DNA from: Clostridia bacterium
Lineage (GTDB): Bacteria > Bacillota > Clostridia > Christensenellales > Aristaeellaceae
Length of the DNA stretch: 52,513 bases
Reading direction: 5' to 3'
NCBI GenBank assembly: GCA_017512985.1
Contig: JAFWEJ010000013.1
Span: 95,695 to 148,207 of the forward strand
Every line of letters begins with the position of its first letter. Positions within the stretch are counted from its first letter, which is position 1. A model generated the notes under the pieces. That model ran no database searches. It saw only the letters and a program-made list of their open reading frames with translations, and was not told the DNA's origin. This document shows, in pieces, positions 25,324 to 33,117 of this stretch. Made by a program: the position numbers and the translations under genes.

Positions 25324-26334
25324 TCAGGAATGCTGAATCTCAGATTCAGAATTCCTGTATACCGGCTGCCCGCCGACCACCAGCCTGCCGAATGGTTTCT
25401 TCTCTCCCGCGCAGCGCTCCAGCAGCGTTTTCACCGCCAGTTCGATCATTCCTTCCGTATCGATCCGGAAGGTACTCAGCGGAAGGTCTCCCTCACCGCC
25501 TGGCGGATAATCGTCAAATCCCGTCACGGAAACGTCTTCCGGCACCCGGTACCCCTTTTCCCGGAGCAGGTCGATCATCATCCGGGCGGTCGTGTCGCAG
25601 TTGCAGACCAGCGCGGTAGGCATCTCCGCCGGCAGTTCCGGCCGTTTCAGCCCGCCGGCTGCCTCCCGGTCCGCAATGATCCACTCCTCCCGCACCTGCA
25701 GGTCGTTCACCAGCATTGCCCGGTAATATCCGAGATACCGGTCCATAATGCTGCTCGTGGCCCGGATATTTCCCACAAATCCGATCTTCCGGTGGCCGCG
25801 GCGAATCAGGTGGCTGGTCAGGCGGTAGGCGCCGTAGCCGTTGTCCCCCGTCACCGCGTCCGCGTTTGCCTGCTCGTCATAGAAATCCAGGAACACGACC
25901 GGCAGCCCCGCCCGTGCGATCTTCCGGTAATACTCCTTGGACGGTTCTCCCAGCAGGATCAGGCCGTCCGCGTGGCCTGCTGCCAGCAGCTTGGGCAGCA
26001 CCAGTTCCCGCTCGTCCTCCGGGCTCAGGATCTCCAGCAGGCCGAAATGCCCCTGATCCGACAGTTTCCGGATCAGCCGTTTGCACAACTCCGCGTAATA
26101 GGAATCCGGCCCGAAATAGCTGTCCGGAATCAGGATGCCGATATCCAGGTGGCCGCCGTGCGGATCCCGTCCGCTCCGTGGAAGCTCATATCCCATCTCA
26201 GCGGCTTTTTTCAGGATCTTTGCCCGCAGCCTGTCGCTCATGCCCGGCTTCCCCGCAACGGCTTTGGACACCGTCACAGCGCTGGTCCCGACCGCCCTGG
26301 CAATATCCCGCATGGATGGCTTTTTCGCCGACAT
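25324..26334 (-). CDS. LacI-family transcriptional regulator of the mannan operon
   Basis: 336 residues. Start ATG 26334 has AAAGGA 8 nt upstream; a frame to 26493 overlaps GH113. The N-terminal HTH reads MRDIARAVGTSAVTVSKAVAG, followed by the hinge helix region and a periplasmic-binding-protein-like sugar sensor (residues ~60-336: DIGILIPDSYFGP, LVCNCDTTARMM, VTGFDDYPPGG). It lies inside the operon, 20 bp after GH113, so it is autoregulated. GTTAAC palindromes at 28520-28549 and 28669-28688 around the operon promoter are the likely operators. The inducer is unknown, probably a mannooligosaccharide. Confidence 0.92.
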   Translation of the reverse strand: MSAKKPSMRDIARAVGTSAVTVSKAVAGKPGMSDRLRAKILKKAAEMGYELPRSGRDPHGGHLDIGILIPDSYFGPDSYYAELCKRLIRKLSDQGHFGLLEILSPEDERELVLPKLLAAGHADGLILLGEPSKEYYRKIARAGLPVVFLDFYDEQANADAVTGDNGYGAYRLTSHLIRRGHRKIGFVGNIRATSSIMDRYLGYYRAMLVNDLQVREEWIIADREAAGGLKRPELPAEMPTALVCNCDTTARMMIDLLREKGYRVPEDVSVTGFDDYPPGGEGDLPLSTFRIDTEGMIELAVKTLLERCAGEKKPFGRLVVGGQPVYRNSESEIQHS

Positions 26335-26354
26335 ATCGCTGTCCTTTCCTTTCG

Positions 26355-27311
26355 TCAACGCTTTCCGTACCAGGCTTTCACGACTTCCTCCGTCTGCTTT
26401 CCGACAATTGAGAAACCCGTTTCCGGTTTTTTCTCCGGCAGTTTCGTGTACCAGTCCCACCAGAACATACCGCCGAACCAGGGTTCCTCCCATACGGACC
26501 GGAAACAGGATTCATAGAAGTTCGCCTGCTCCTCCTCGCTGTAAGGAAACTCCCTGTGGGTGAAATCCCAGGGCATCGCTGCGCAGCCGAGCGCGCTCCG
26601 GCAGCCGATCTCCATAAAGATAACCTGCTTGCCGCCGTTCATCCGGGAAACCTCTGCGAGTTCCTCCCTGTACCCGTCCCATTTTTCCTTCATGCTTTCC
26701 ACGGACTCGCCGGGTGCGGACGCCACCCGGAAATAGGCGGATGTCCCGATATAGTCCACCGCGTCCCACCAGCGGACGTCCTTCTCCTTGCCGTGGTTGG
26801 TGTTGTAAACCAGCGGACCGTGATAAACCCCGCGGACCGCGGCGATTGCCTGCCGCCAGAGGTCTTCCTTCTTCTCCGAGCCGAGCATCTCGCACCCGAC
26901 GCAGAACATTTCGCATCCGGTTTCCTCCGCGATCTCCGCGTAATGCCGGAGGAATGCCGTGTAGGAGGAGAACCATTCCTTCCAGTAGTCTCCGCTGCCC
27001 CATTCCCGCTCCGGGAAGTCAATGTTGGCGCGCCACACGCCGTCCAGGCAGTTCACGATCGGCTTCATGCAAACCTTCAGCCCGCGTTCATGCAGGCGCT
27101 CCACCGCCGTGGCAATGTCCCGGTCTGTGGCTGTGAACCGGTAATCCGGCCGGATCTGTGTGGAATGGTACGTGTCCTGGCAGACCGTGAACGCCAGCGC
27201 CGCCCAGTCTCCCCCGAGCGCGGCCAGCCGGTCCATGGAAAGCGCCGCCTCCGGCGTCCGGTAGTCGCCGCGCTTTCCGTCATATCCATAGGTAAATCCT
27301 TTGATCTTCAT
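26355..27311 (-). CDS. GH113 beta-1,4-mannanase-like hydrolase
   Basis: 318 residues, a (beta/alpha)8 barrel of clan GH-A. It opens with KGFTYGYDGKRGDYRTP. The acid/base is Glu141 in FCVGCEM and the nucleophile Glu234 in VIFMEIGCRS; the spacing matches Alicyclobacillus AaManA. The end motif is GMFWWDWY. No signal peptide, so it should cut imported mannooligosaccharides rather than polymer. Located 18 bp after the epimerase and 20 bp before lacI. GH113 members include endo-mannanases and exo-acting enzymes; which one this is cannot be told. Confidence 0.88.
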   Translation of the reverse strand: MKIKGFTYGYDGKRGDYRTPEAALSMDRLAALGGDWAALAFTVCQDTYHSTQIRPDYRFTATDRDIATAVERLHERGLKVCMKPIVNCLDGVWRANIDFPEREWGSGDYWKEWFSSYTAFLRHYAEIAEETGCEMFCVGCEMLGSEKKEDLWRQAIAAVRGVYHGPLVYNTNHGKEKDVRWWDAVDYIGTSAYFRVASAPGESVESMKEKWDGYREELAEVSRMNGGKQVIFMEIGCRSALGCAAMPWDFTHREFPYSEEEQANFYESCFRSVWEEPWFGGMFWWDWYTKLPEKKPETGFSIVGKQTEEVVKAWYGKR

Positions 27312-27329
27312 CTTTCATCCCCGCCGCCG

Positions 27330-28502
27330 TCACAGGTCTTCCGGCAGCCCTGCCTCCATCAGCCTCAGGCACATCCGTCCGTTATGATAGGGACACTTCC
27401 ATTCCTCCACCAGCGGCTTTTCACCGATCAGCGTTCCGTCTTCCCGCAGTTCGTTGAACCACTCGCTTCCCTCCCGCGCGTCCACGACGGTCCGCCGGAT
27501 ATAGTCCCACTGGATCCGCATCCGCTTCAGCCACGCCGGATCCTTGGTCATCCGCCAGCCGAACTCAAACCCGAGCATTGCCTCCGCCTGGGGCCACCAT
27601 GCGCGGGTGGTGTTTACAATCCCGTCCACCACCTCATAGTGGAGCCCGTGATCGGTAAAAGCCCGCTCCGTCGCGCTTTCCAGCAGGTCCATGCACATCT
27701 TCCGCCATGCTTCCCGGCCGTCCTCCCGCAGGAAATACTCCGCGGCGTCCCAGATCAGCCAGCTGCCCTCGATATCATGGCCGTAGCTCTGCATATCCAG
27801 GATCGGGCGGAAATCCTCGTCAAAGAACACTTCCATCCGTCGCCTGGCCGGATTGTAGATCCGGTCCAGCAGCTGGTTCAGCCCTTCAACCGCCGCGATC
27901 ATCACCTGTCCGTCCGGGCAGGCGCGGTGCAGCTCGGTATAGGCTTCCACCACATGCAGCAGCGTGTTCATCGTCCGGGAGGCCATGATGCCGTTTTCGC
28001 TCAGCTTTTCATTGCTTTCCGGGGAGAAGTCCGCCTTCAGCGCTTCCAGGTATCCGGCCTCGTCCTTGCACCGGCTCTCCATAATCCGGAACAGCTCCAT
28101 CGCCTTGTCCAGCGCTTCCTGTCTGCCTGTCAGGCGGTAATAGGCCGCCAGCCCGTAGATCGCGAAAGCCTGGCAGTAGGTATGTTTGGTGGTGTCCGCC
28201 GGGCGGCCGTCGTATGTCACGGACCAGTACACGCCGCCGTTCACCGGATCCTCAAACTTTCGGAAAAAGTCCATGGCGCGGTCCGCGTATTCCCGGTATT
28301 CCGCGCTGTCCGTCTGCCTGGCCGCCGTGGAGAAGGTCCACAGGATCCGGCTGTTCAGGATACAGCCCTTGTCCGCCATGCGGTTCACGATCAGGTTGTT
28401 GTCCATGCCGCCGTAAAAACCGCCGTATTCATCGTCTTTCATGTTCTCCCAGAAGGGCAGGATTTTCCGCTCCAGCTGCTGCCTGATTTCTGTCCTGATC
28501 AT
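27330..28502 (-). CDS. Cellobiose 2-epimerase (mannobiose epimerase)
   Basis: 390 residues, (alpha/alpha)6 barrel of the AGE superfamily. It epimerises the reducing-end sugar of beta-1,4 disaccharides: mannobiose to mannosyl-glucose, cellobiose to glucosyl-mannose. Catalytic residues known from the R. albus enzyme are all present with an offset of about one: Arg52, His242 and Glu245 (GHDIEGSW), Trp248, Trp303 and Glu307 (AWWPQAEAM), His373 (CPYHNGRM). It is the first gene of the mannan operon, with a strong promoter at 28553-28581 and AAGGAG upstream of ATG 28502. It feeds the GH130_1 enzyme. Confidence 0.93.
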   Translation of the reverse strand: MIRTEIRQQLERKILPFWENMKDDEYGGFYGGMDNNLIVNRMADKGCILNSRILWTFSTAARQTDSAEYREYADRAMDFFRKFEDPVNGGVYWSVTYDGRPADTTKHTYCQAFAIYGLAAYYRLTGRQEALDKAMELFRIMESRCKDEAGYLEALKADFSPESNEKLSENGIMASRTMNTLLHVVEAYTELHRACPDGQVMIAAVEGLNQLLDRIYNPARRRMEVFFDEDFRPILDMQSYGHDIEGSWLIWDAAEYFLREDGREAWRKMCMDLLESATERAFTDHGLHYEVVDGIVNTTRAWWPQAEAMLGFEFGWRMTKDPAWLKRMRIQWDYIRRTVVDAREGSEWFNELREDGTLIGEKPLVEEWKCPYHNGRMCLRLMEAGLPEDL

Positions 28503-28519
28503 CTTGTTCTCCTTCGCAT

Positions 28520-28581
28520 TGTTAAGTTAACAATTTAACAAATGTTAAGTTTATTCTACCCCGCATGCCGATTCCTGTCAA
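28520..28581 (-). promoter_or_regulatory. Promoter and downstream operator cluster of the mannan operon
   Basis: Minus strand TTGACA (28581-28576), 17-nt spacer, TAGAAT (28558-28553). Directly after the -10 box lie overlapping half-sites TTAACA/TGTTAA/GTTAAC (28549-28520), covering the expected start of transcription. They are suited to binding of a repressor, probably the LacI protein of the operon. Confidence 0.75.
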
Positions 28582-28668
28582 TCCCGTAATTTCTCTTATG
28601 TTCAATGGATTCAGTTTCCTTCCCGGTTGCTCTTCTTCCCGCGCTCCGCATGGCCCAGAGCGTGTTTA

Positions 28669-28688
28669 TGTTAACGATTTGGTTAACA
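28669..28688. promoter_or_regulatory. Upstream GTTAAC operator in the divergent region
   Basis: TGTTAAC-N6-GTTAACA, perfect 7-bp arms, lies ~90 bp upstream of the mannan promoter and ~70 bp upstream of the guaA promoter. It repeats the GTTAAC core of the promoter-proximal cluster, so DNA looping is possible. Confidence 0.55.
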
Positions 28689-28757
28689 ATTTTGGCCCCC
28701 GGCCCAAAAATTTGTTTTTCTGAAAGAAAGGGTTCATACATTTGTCATCATTTCAGA

Positions 28758-28786
28758 TTGACACTTTTCTTCTCTTTTTCTATTCT
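28758..28786 (+). promoter_or_regulatory. Promoter of the GMP synthase gene
   Basis: TTGACA (28758-28763), 17-nt spacer, TATTCT (28781-28786), 50 bp before the ATG. Confidence 0.7.
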
Positions 28787-28836
28787 TGTGCTTGTATTAT
28801 TTTACAAATTACTGCGGAATGAACGGAGGATAAAAG

Positions 28837-29823
28837 ATGGACAGCAACAAACGGCCCGAAAGCATGCAGCGCATCACTACCCCGGAACTCGCCAATGCAT
28901 TCATTGAAGAACAGGTCAAAGCAATCAGGGAACAGGTCGGGGACAAAAAGGTCCTGCTCGCCCTGTCCGGGGGCGTGGACAGCTCTGTTGTCGCCGCCCT
29001 GCTGATCAGGGCGATCGGACAGCAGCTCGTCTGTGTCCACGTCAACCACGGTCTCCTGCGCAAAGGCGAACCGGAGCAGGTCATCGAAGTTTTCCGGAAC
29101 CAGATGAACGCCAACCTGGTCTATGTGGACGCGGTCGACCGTTTCCTGGACAAGCTGGCCGGCGTCAGTGATCCGGAACAGAAGCGCAAGATCATCGGTG
29201 CCGAGTTCATCCGCGTGTTTGAGGAAGAAGCCCGCAAGCAGGACGGCATTGCCTTCCTGGCCCAGGGAACCATCTATCCCGATATTACCGAGAGCGTGGG
29301 CGTCAAAGCCCATCACAACGTCGGCGGCCTGCCGGACGACCTGCAGTTTGAACTGGTCGAGCCCGTAAAGCTCCTCTACAAGGACGAAGTGCGCGTGGTC
29401 GGCAAAACGCTGGGCCTGCCGGACGGCATGGTCTACCGCCAGCCCTTCCCCGGCCCCGGCCTGGGCGTCCGCTGCGTCGGCGCCATCACCCGTGACCGCC
29501 TCGAAGCGCTCCGTGAAGCCGACGCCATCGTCCGCGAAGAAATCGGCAAGCTTCCCGAAGTGCCGTGGCAGTACTTCTGCGTCATCCCGCCCTTCCAGTC
29601 CACCGGCATCCGCTATGTGGACGGCAAGGGAGAACGCTATATGGGCTGGGCCGTGATCATCCGCGCCGTCAATACCGTGGACGCCGTGACCGCCACCATC
29701 CCGGAGATTCCCTTCTCCGTGCTCTGCACCATGCGCGACCGGATCATCAGCACCGTCCCCGGCGTAAACCGCGTCCTCTGGGACATCAGTGAAAAGCCCG
29801 TCGCCACCATCGAGTTCGAATAA
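28837..29823 (+). CDS. guaA: GMP synthase, ATP-pyrophosphatase subunit without glutaminase domain
   Basis: 328 residues, ATG 28837 with GGAGG 8 nt upstream. It holds the ATP-pyrophosphatase domain (ALSGGVDSSVVAALL P-loop, VHVNHGLLRKGE, AQGTIYPDITES) and the C-terminal dimerisation domain (PFPGPGLGVRCVG to the end KPVATIEFE). The step is XMP to GMP. Usual bacterial GuaA has ~510-525 residues with an N-terminal class I glutamine amidotransferase; here translation starts right before the ATPase domain and the upstream DNA is promoter, so the domain is really absent. Archaea use such a split enzyme (GuaAa + GuaAb). A separate glutaminase would have to be encoded elsewhere, or free ammonia is used. 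Terminator at 29857. Confidence 0.92.
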   Translation: MDSNKRPESMQRITTPELANAFIEEQVKAIREQVGDKKVLLALSGGVDSSVVAALLIRAIGQQLVCVHVNHGLLRKGEPEQVIEVFRNQMNANLVYVDAVDRFLDKLAGVSDPEQKRKIIGAEFIRVFEEEARKQDGIAFLAQGTIYPDITESVGVKAHHNVGGLPDDLQFELVEPVKLLYKDEVRVVGKTLGLPDGMVYRQPFPGPGLGVRCVGAITRDRLEALREADAIVREEIGKLPEVPWQYFCVIPPFQSTGIRYVDGKGERYMGWAVIIRAVNTVDAVTATIPEIPFSVLCTMRDRIISTVPGVNRVLWDISEKPVATIEFE

Positions 29824-29856
29824 GCTGCTATAGCAATCGCAGCGAGTAAACGCACA

Positions 29857-29900
29857 AACCCGGGCGCCTGATTTTTCAACGGCGCCCGGGTTTTCTTTTT
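29857..29900 (+). terminator. Terminator of guaA
   Basis: AACCCGGGCGCC / GGCGCCCGGGTT, a 12-bp stem followed by TTCTTTTT. Confidence 0.9.
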
Positions 29901-30146
29901 GCCTCGTATCCGGCTTTTGACCTGTTTTTTCGGGTCCTGTATTTTCATTTTCCATATTCACAAAACACGTCTTCGTTTCACACGGTTTTTTTGTGCAAAT
30001 ATCCTGCTGACCAGTGAAACGGTTCCACACAGCTCATAATTATTACTGTCAGTATAGAATTTAATATTCTGTTAGTATCATCAGTGTGTTCATTTTTCTG
30101 TTTTGTTCTGATACAATACAACCGGAACAACAATGGAGGTGGCGTT

Positions 30147-30257
30147 ATGGAAATAGCACTTTCCGATAACATCCGTGCATTCAGGAAGCAAAGATGTCTT
30201 TCAATGACTGGTATTCATATCCCAGCCTTAAGAACTGAATGGTTGCAGGGATCTTAA
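30147..30257 (+). pseudogene. 5' stub of an XRE-family regulator gene
   Basis: ATG 30147 has GGAGGTG 7 nt upstream and encodes MEIALSDNIRAFRKQR, the usual start of XRE-type HTH regulators in Firmicutes. After residue ~16-19 similarity ends and the frame runs on to a TAA at 30255 for 36 residues in all. The HTH is missing, so the product cannot bind DNA. It joins tail-to-tail with the hsdR stub. Confidence 0.6.
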
Positions 30258-30285
30258 CCCGGGTATCCTCATTAAAAACTGCCAT
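30181..30285 (-). pseudogene. 5' stub of a type I restriction subunit R gene (hsdR)
   Basis: Minus strand ATG 30285, preceded by AAGGAGTAAGAA, encodes MAVFNEDTRVKIPATIQFLR and then LGYEYQSLKD. This is the typical N-terminus of HsdR, normally ~1000 residues. The frame hits TGA at 30183 after 34 codons, where it meets the XRE stub. All nuclease and helicase motifs are gone. No hsdM or hsdS is present in the window. Confidence 0.65.
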
Positions 30286-30583
30286 TTCTTACTCCTTCAT
30301 ATACAAGCAAGCATAGTACATATATTTACTGTATTTATTATACCACATAAATAATGAAACGTATTTACGTTTTTGTTTTTTTCTTTTTTCCCGTCCTAAT
30401 ATCAAGTATGATTGAGCATTTTTATAACAACCCGATGGCTTTATTATAAAGAATATTTGTTATACAAACAATAATATTATTTAGTTTATGAATATCATCA
30501 CAGAAGCCAGAGCCACAAAATTAAATTTATAAACGCTCACCCCCAAGAAAACGAGAGTGAGCGTTACTATTAGTGATTAGAAA

Positions 30584-30712
30584 TTCCCCATAATTTTACG
30601 AAGAAAGTGCGATTTGGAATATACTTGCTAGAAAAGTTTTCCCCATAATATTGCGAAGAAACTCCAAAATGGGATTTTCATACTTTGGTCAATTCCCTAC
30701 GATATTACGAAA
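30584..30712. repeat. Degenerate ~55-bp tandem repeat, three units
   Basis: The motif TTCCCCATAATTTTACGAAG begins at 30584; close variants begin at 30639 (ATAATATTGCGAAG) and 30693 (TTCCCTACGATATTACGAA). Spacing is 55 and 54 bp. The intervening stretches also resemble each other weakly (TGGAAT/TGGGAT then TACTT), so this is a decayed tandem repeat rather than repeat-spacer DNA. It ends 19 bp before the stop of the ABC permease gene. Confidence 0.6.
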
Positions 30713-30730
30713 TGCCCCGGGTCCGGTTTG

Positions 30731-33025
30731 TCATTCCGCAGTCTTCAGCGCCGCCACCATATCGATATGCCGGTTCTTCCGCGCAACCATCAGGCCAACG
30801 ATCAGCGACACGCCGAAAGTCAGCAGGATGCTGACCAGCCAGGTAGGCAGGCCAAGCACCAGCTTCAGCTCATATTCGGAAGCCAGCGCGGTCAGCAGGT
30901 ACTGCAGCACGCCGACGCCCACAGGTACGCCGATCAGGATACCGAGCACTGTCAGCCACAGGTTCTGGCTGATCAGCAGCCGGCCGATCTTGGAATCCTT
31001 AAACCCGACCACTTTCAGCGTAGCCATCTCCCGGTACCGTTCCGTATAGCTCATCACGCCCAGGTTGTACAGCACCACGATGCCCAGGATCACGGCCGCT
31101 ATCACCAGCAGCCAGATCATCTTGTTCATCAGGTCCATGAATACGTCAAACGAATCCATGATCGACTGTTTGCTCTGCTGGTTCAGGATATGTTTGTTCT
31201 CCGGGATCTCCGCAGCGTCCGTGAATACGGAATCCGCTGTATAGGTAATGCCGATACTGTCTGCAAAGGTGTCTGTCATAAAGATTCCTTCCGTCATGGA
31301 ATCCAGCACGCCGGCCACTGGCACGGTATAGTGTTCGCTGCTGTCATAGGGCGAGAAGGACAGTTCGTCACCGGCTTTCAGGCTGTATTTCCGGGAGATC
31401 CGGGAACAGATATACGCCCCTTCGTCCGTCAGCGAAATAATGTTCATATTCTCATCGGCAAAATGGATTTTGTCATGGGTGACGGAATAGATTTCCAGCG
31501 AATATCCCTTGTCCCCGATCTGAATCGCGCGGGAAGCCGCCCAGTCTCCGTCCAGGGACGAGGCAAGCGCTTTCCCTTCTTCCAGGGTCATGTTGTCCGC
31601 GTCCAGGTTCACCCGGGTTTTGTAGTTGATCGACTGATCATAGAAAATATCCAGGAAAGCATCCATTGTGTCTTTCATGCCGAGGCCGCCCACCAGCAGC
31701 ACCATGCACCCGATCACGCCGAACAGGGTCATCAGGCTCCGCGCTTTGTGCCGTACGCAGTCCCGCAGATTCCATTTCGTGCCGAAGCCAAGTCTCTTGA
31801 ACCGTTTTGTTTCCTCAAACCGCAGGTGCTTCATCCGTTTCGGGGAATAAGGCCTCAGCGCGTCCGCCGCCGTGCCCTGCAGCATCTTCCGCACCGACAG
31901 GAAACCAATGAAGGTCAGGAACGCATTGATCGCAATCAGCACATACCAGGTGAAGCGCGGCGCATGCAGCGTCCACGAAGGCATGTCGATATAGGTGGCC
32001 ATCGCGCCGTCCGGATTCATGATGAACCAGCCCAAGCCATAGCCAATGGCAATACCCAGGATCGTTCCCAGCAGGCCGATGATCAGCGCGTAGGCGGAAT
32101 AGTGGACCAGGATCCGCCGGTCCTTGAACCCCAGTGCCTTGAATGTGCCAATCTGTGTCTTCTCGCTGGCACAGATCCGATGCATGGTCGTCACCATCGT
32201 CAGAATCGCAATGGCCAGGAACAGCACCGGCAGGATGGACGCCATCGTCTTACCCTCGTTCACCTCGCCCTGGGCTTCCGCCCAGGAAACCGTCTCGTCC
32301 TTGGAAAGGATCAGGCGGGTGGTCCCCAGGGCTTTATCCGCCGCTTCGACAAACGCCGGTTTGTCCAGGGAGGATTTCACATTGATCTGATGATACAGGG
32401 ATCCGACAAAGGATTTGTACATCGCCGGGATCGCGTTGTCCAGCATTGCCGGGGAGATGTACACGAATCCGTAGGTGGCATAATCCGGCATCATCTGGGT
32501 TGAATCCGGCAGGCAGATCAGGTATTCACTGGCTTTGACCAGGCCCTTGACCGTTCCCTTGACCGTGATCATCTGGTAGGTCAGCGTCAGCGGATCGCCG
32601 AGCCTGATCCCGTTGGCGGCTGCATAGGAATCGGAAAGCCAGAAGCCGTCCGGATCCTCCGCGCTGTAGGGCTCGCCTTCCATCACCAGTACACCGGAAA
32701 CATTACTGTTTTCAGTAACGGTCAGCGCCAGCGTATCCGTATCGTCTTTCACCGAAACGTTCAGGGAAAGGAACCGGGTCGCGTCGTCCACCCCGTCGAT
32801 CCCCTTCACCGCTTCCAGGTCTTCCGGACTGAAACCCTTATCCGAATAGATCCGGAAATCGGCAAACCCGGTTGCCTCATAGATCTCTTTTGTATTGACT
32901 TCCAGGGAGTACCACTCCACATTGAATCCCAGGAACACGCCGATGCCCAGCGCCACCATAATCACCATGGAAATGAACTGGGCCTTGTACTGCCACAGCG
33001 TCCTGAACAGTTTTTTCAAAAGCAT
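30731..33025 (-). CDS. FtsX-like ABC transporter permease (MacB/LolCE superfamily)
   Basis: 764 residues. An N-terminal TM helix (QFISMVIMVALGIGVFLGF) and a large extracytoplasmic domain (~40-250) are followed by an FtsX core with three TMs (~265-390). After a cytoplasmic linker come a second TM, a second extracytoplasmic domain and a second FtsX core (~635-764). This double-FtsX layout occurs in Firmicute mechanotransmission-type exporters and lipoprotein transporters. It pairs with the ATPase gene immediately upstream, 93 bp away. ATG 33025 has GAGGT 6-7 nt upstream. Substrate unknown; regulation is shared with the ATPase through the GTTAG operators. Confidence 0.88.
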   Translation of the reverse strand: MLLKKLFRTLWQYKAQFISMVIMVALGIGVFLGFNVEWYSLEVNTKEIYEATGFADFRIYSDKGFSPEDLEAVKGIDGVDDATRFLSLNVSVKDDTDTLALTVTENSNVSGVLVMEGEPYSAEDPDGFWLSDSYAAANGIRLGDPLTLTYQMITVKGTVKGLVKASEYLICLPDSTQMMPDYATYGFVYISPAMLDNAIPAMYKSFVGSLYHQINVKSSLDKPAFVEAADKALGTTRLILSKDETVSWAEAQGEVNEGKTMASILPVLFLAIAILTMVTTMHRICASEKTQIGTFKALGFKDRRILVHYSAYALIIGLLGTILGIAIGYGLGWFIMNPDGAMATYIDMPSWTLHAPRFTWYVLIAINAFLTFIGFLSVRKMLQGTAADALRPYSPKRMKHLRFEETKRFKRLGFGTKWNLRDCVRHKARSLMTLFGVIGCMVLLVGGLGMKDTMDAFLDIFYDQSINYKTRVNLDADNMTLEEGKALASSLDGDWAASRAIQIGDKGYSLEIYSVTHDKIHFADENMNIISLTDEGAYICSRISRKYSLKAGDELSFSPYDSSEHYTVPVAGVLDSMTEGIFMTDTFADSIGITYTADSVFTDAAEIPENKHILNQQSKQSIMDSFDVFMDLMNKMIWLLVIAAVILGIVVLYNLGVMSYTERYREMATLKVVGFKDSKIGRLLISQNLWLTVLGILIGVPVGVGVLQYLLTALASEYELKLVLGLPTWLVSILLTFGVSLIVGLMVARKNRHIDMVAALKTAE

Positions 33026-33079
33026 AGTTTTACCTCGTCTTCTCTCTTACATGCTCCGAAGGTCTAAAATATATTCGGG

Positions 33080-33117
33080 CCGAAGGGGTTTAATGGGGCG
33101 ATCGGAAAGCCCCCTTA
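33080..33117 (+). repeat. 37-nt dispersed hairpin repeat, copy 2
   Basis: Nearly identical to 684-720 (about 35 of 37 positions). Same GATCGGAAA loop with a GGGGC/GCCCC stem. It sits between the ABC ATPase stop (33118) and the permease start, and no T tract follows here on either strand. Confidence 0.6.

Larger units (their letters stand above)
29901..30730. other. AT-rich gene-free scar region
   Basis: About 830 bp clearly richer in A+T than its surroundings. It contains two opposed 5' gene stubs (30147-30285), a hairpin AACGCTCAC / GTGAGCGTT (~30531-30566, no T tract) and a degenerate 55-bp tandem repeat (30584-30712). A plausible promoter, TTCATT-N17-TACAAT, ends at 30116 before the XRE stub. 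Nothing else was recognised. The composition suggests imported DNA that has decayed. Confidence 0.6.

Noticed and set aside
28520-28688. Assigning the GTTAAC sites to the TetR (GTTAG) regulon
   Set aside because: Half-sites differ (GTTAAC against GTTAG/CTAAC) and the spacing is different; they fit the local LacI regulator better.
30584-30712. CRISPR-like repeat array
   Set aside because: Only three units; the repeats differ at several positions, the spacers resemble one another, and no cas gene is present. A decayed tandem repeat fits better.
30728-32503. Plus-strand open frame of 591 codons opposite the ABC permease
   Set aside because: Antisense shadow rich in His/Gln/Arg; the minus-strand FtsX protein has a coherent membrane topology.
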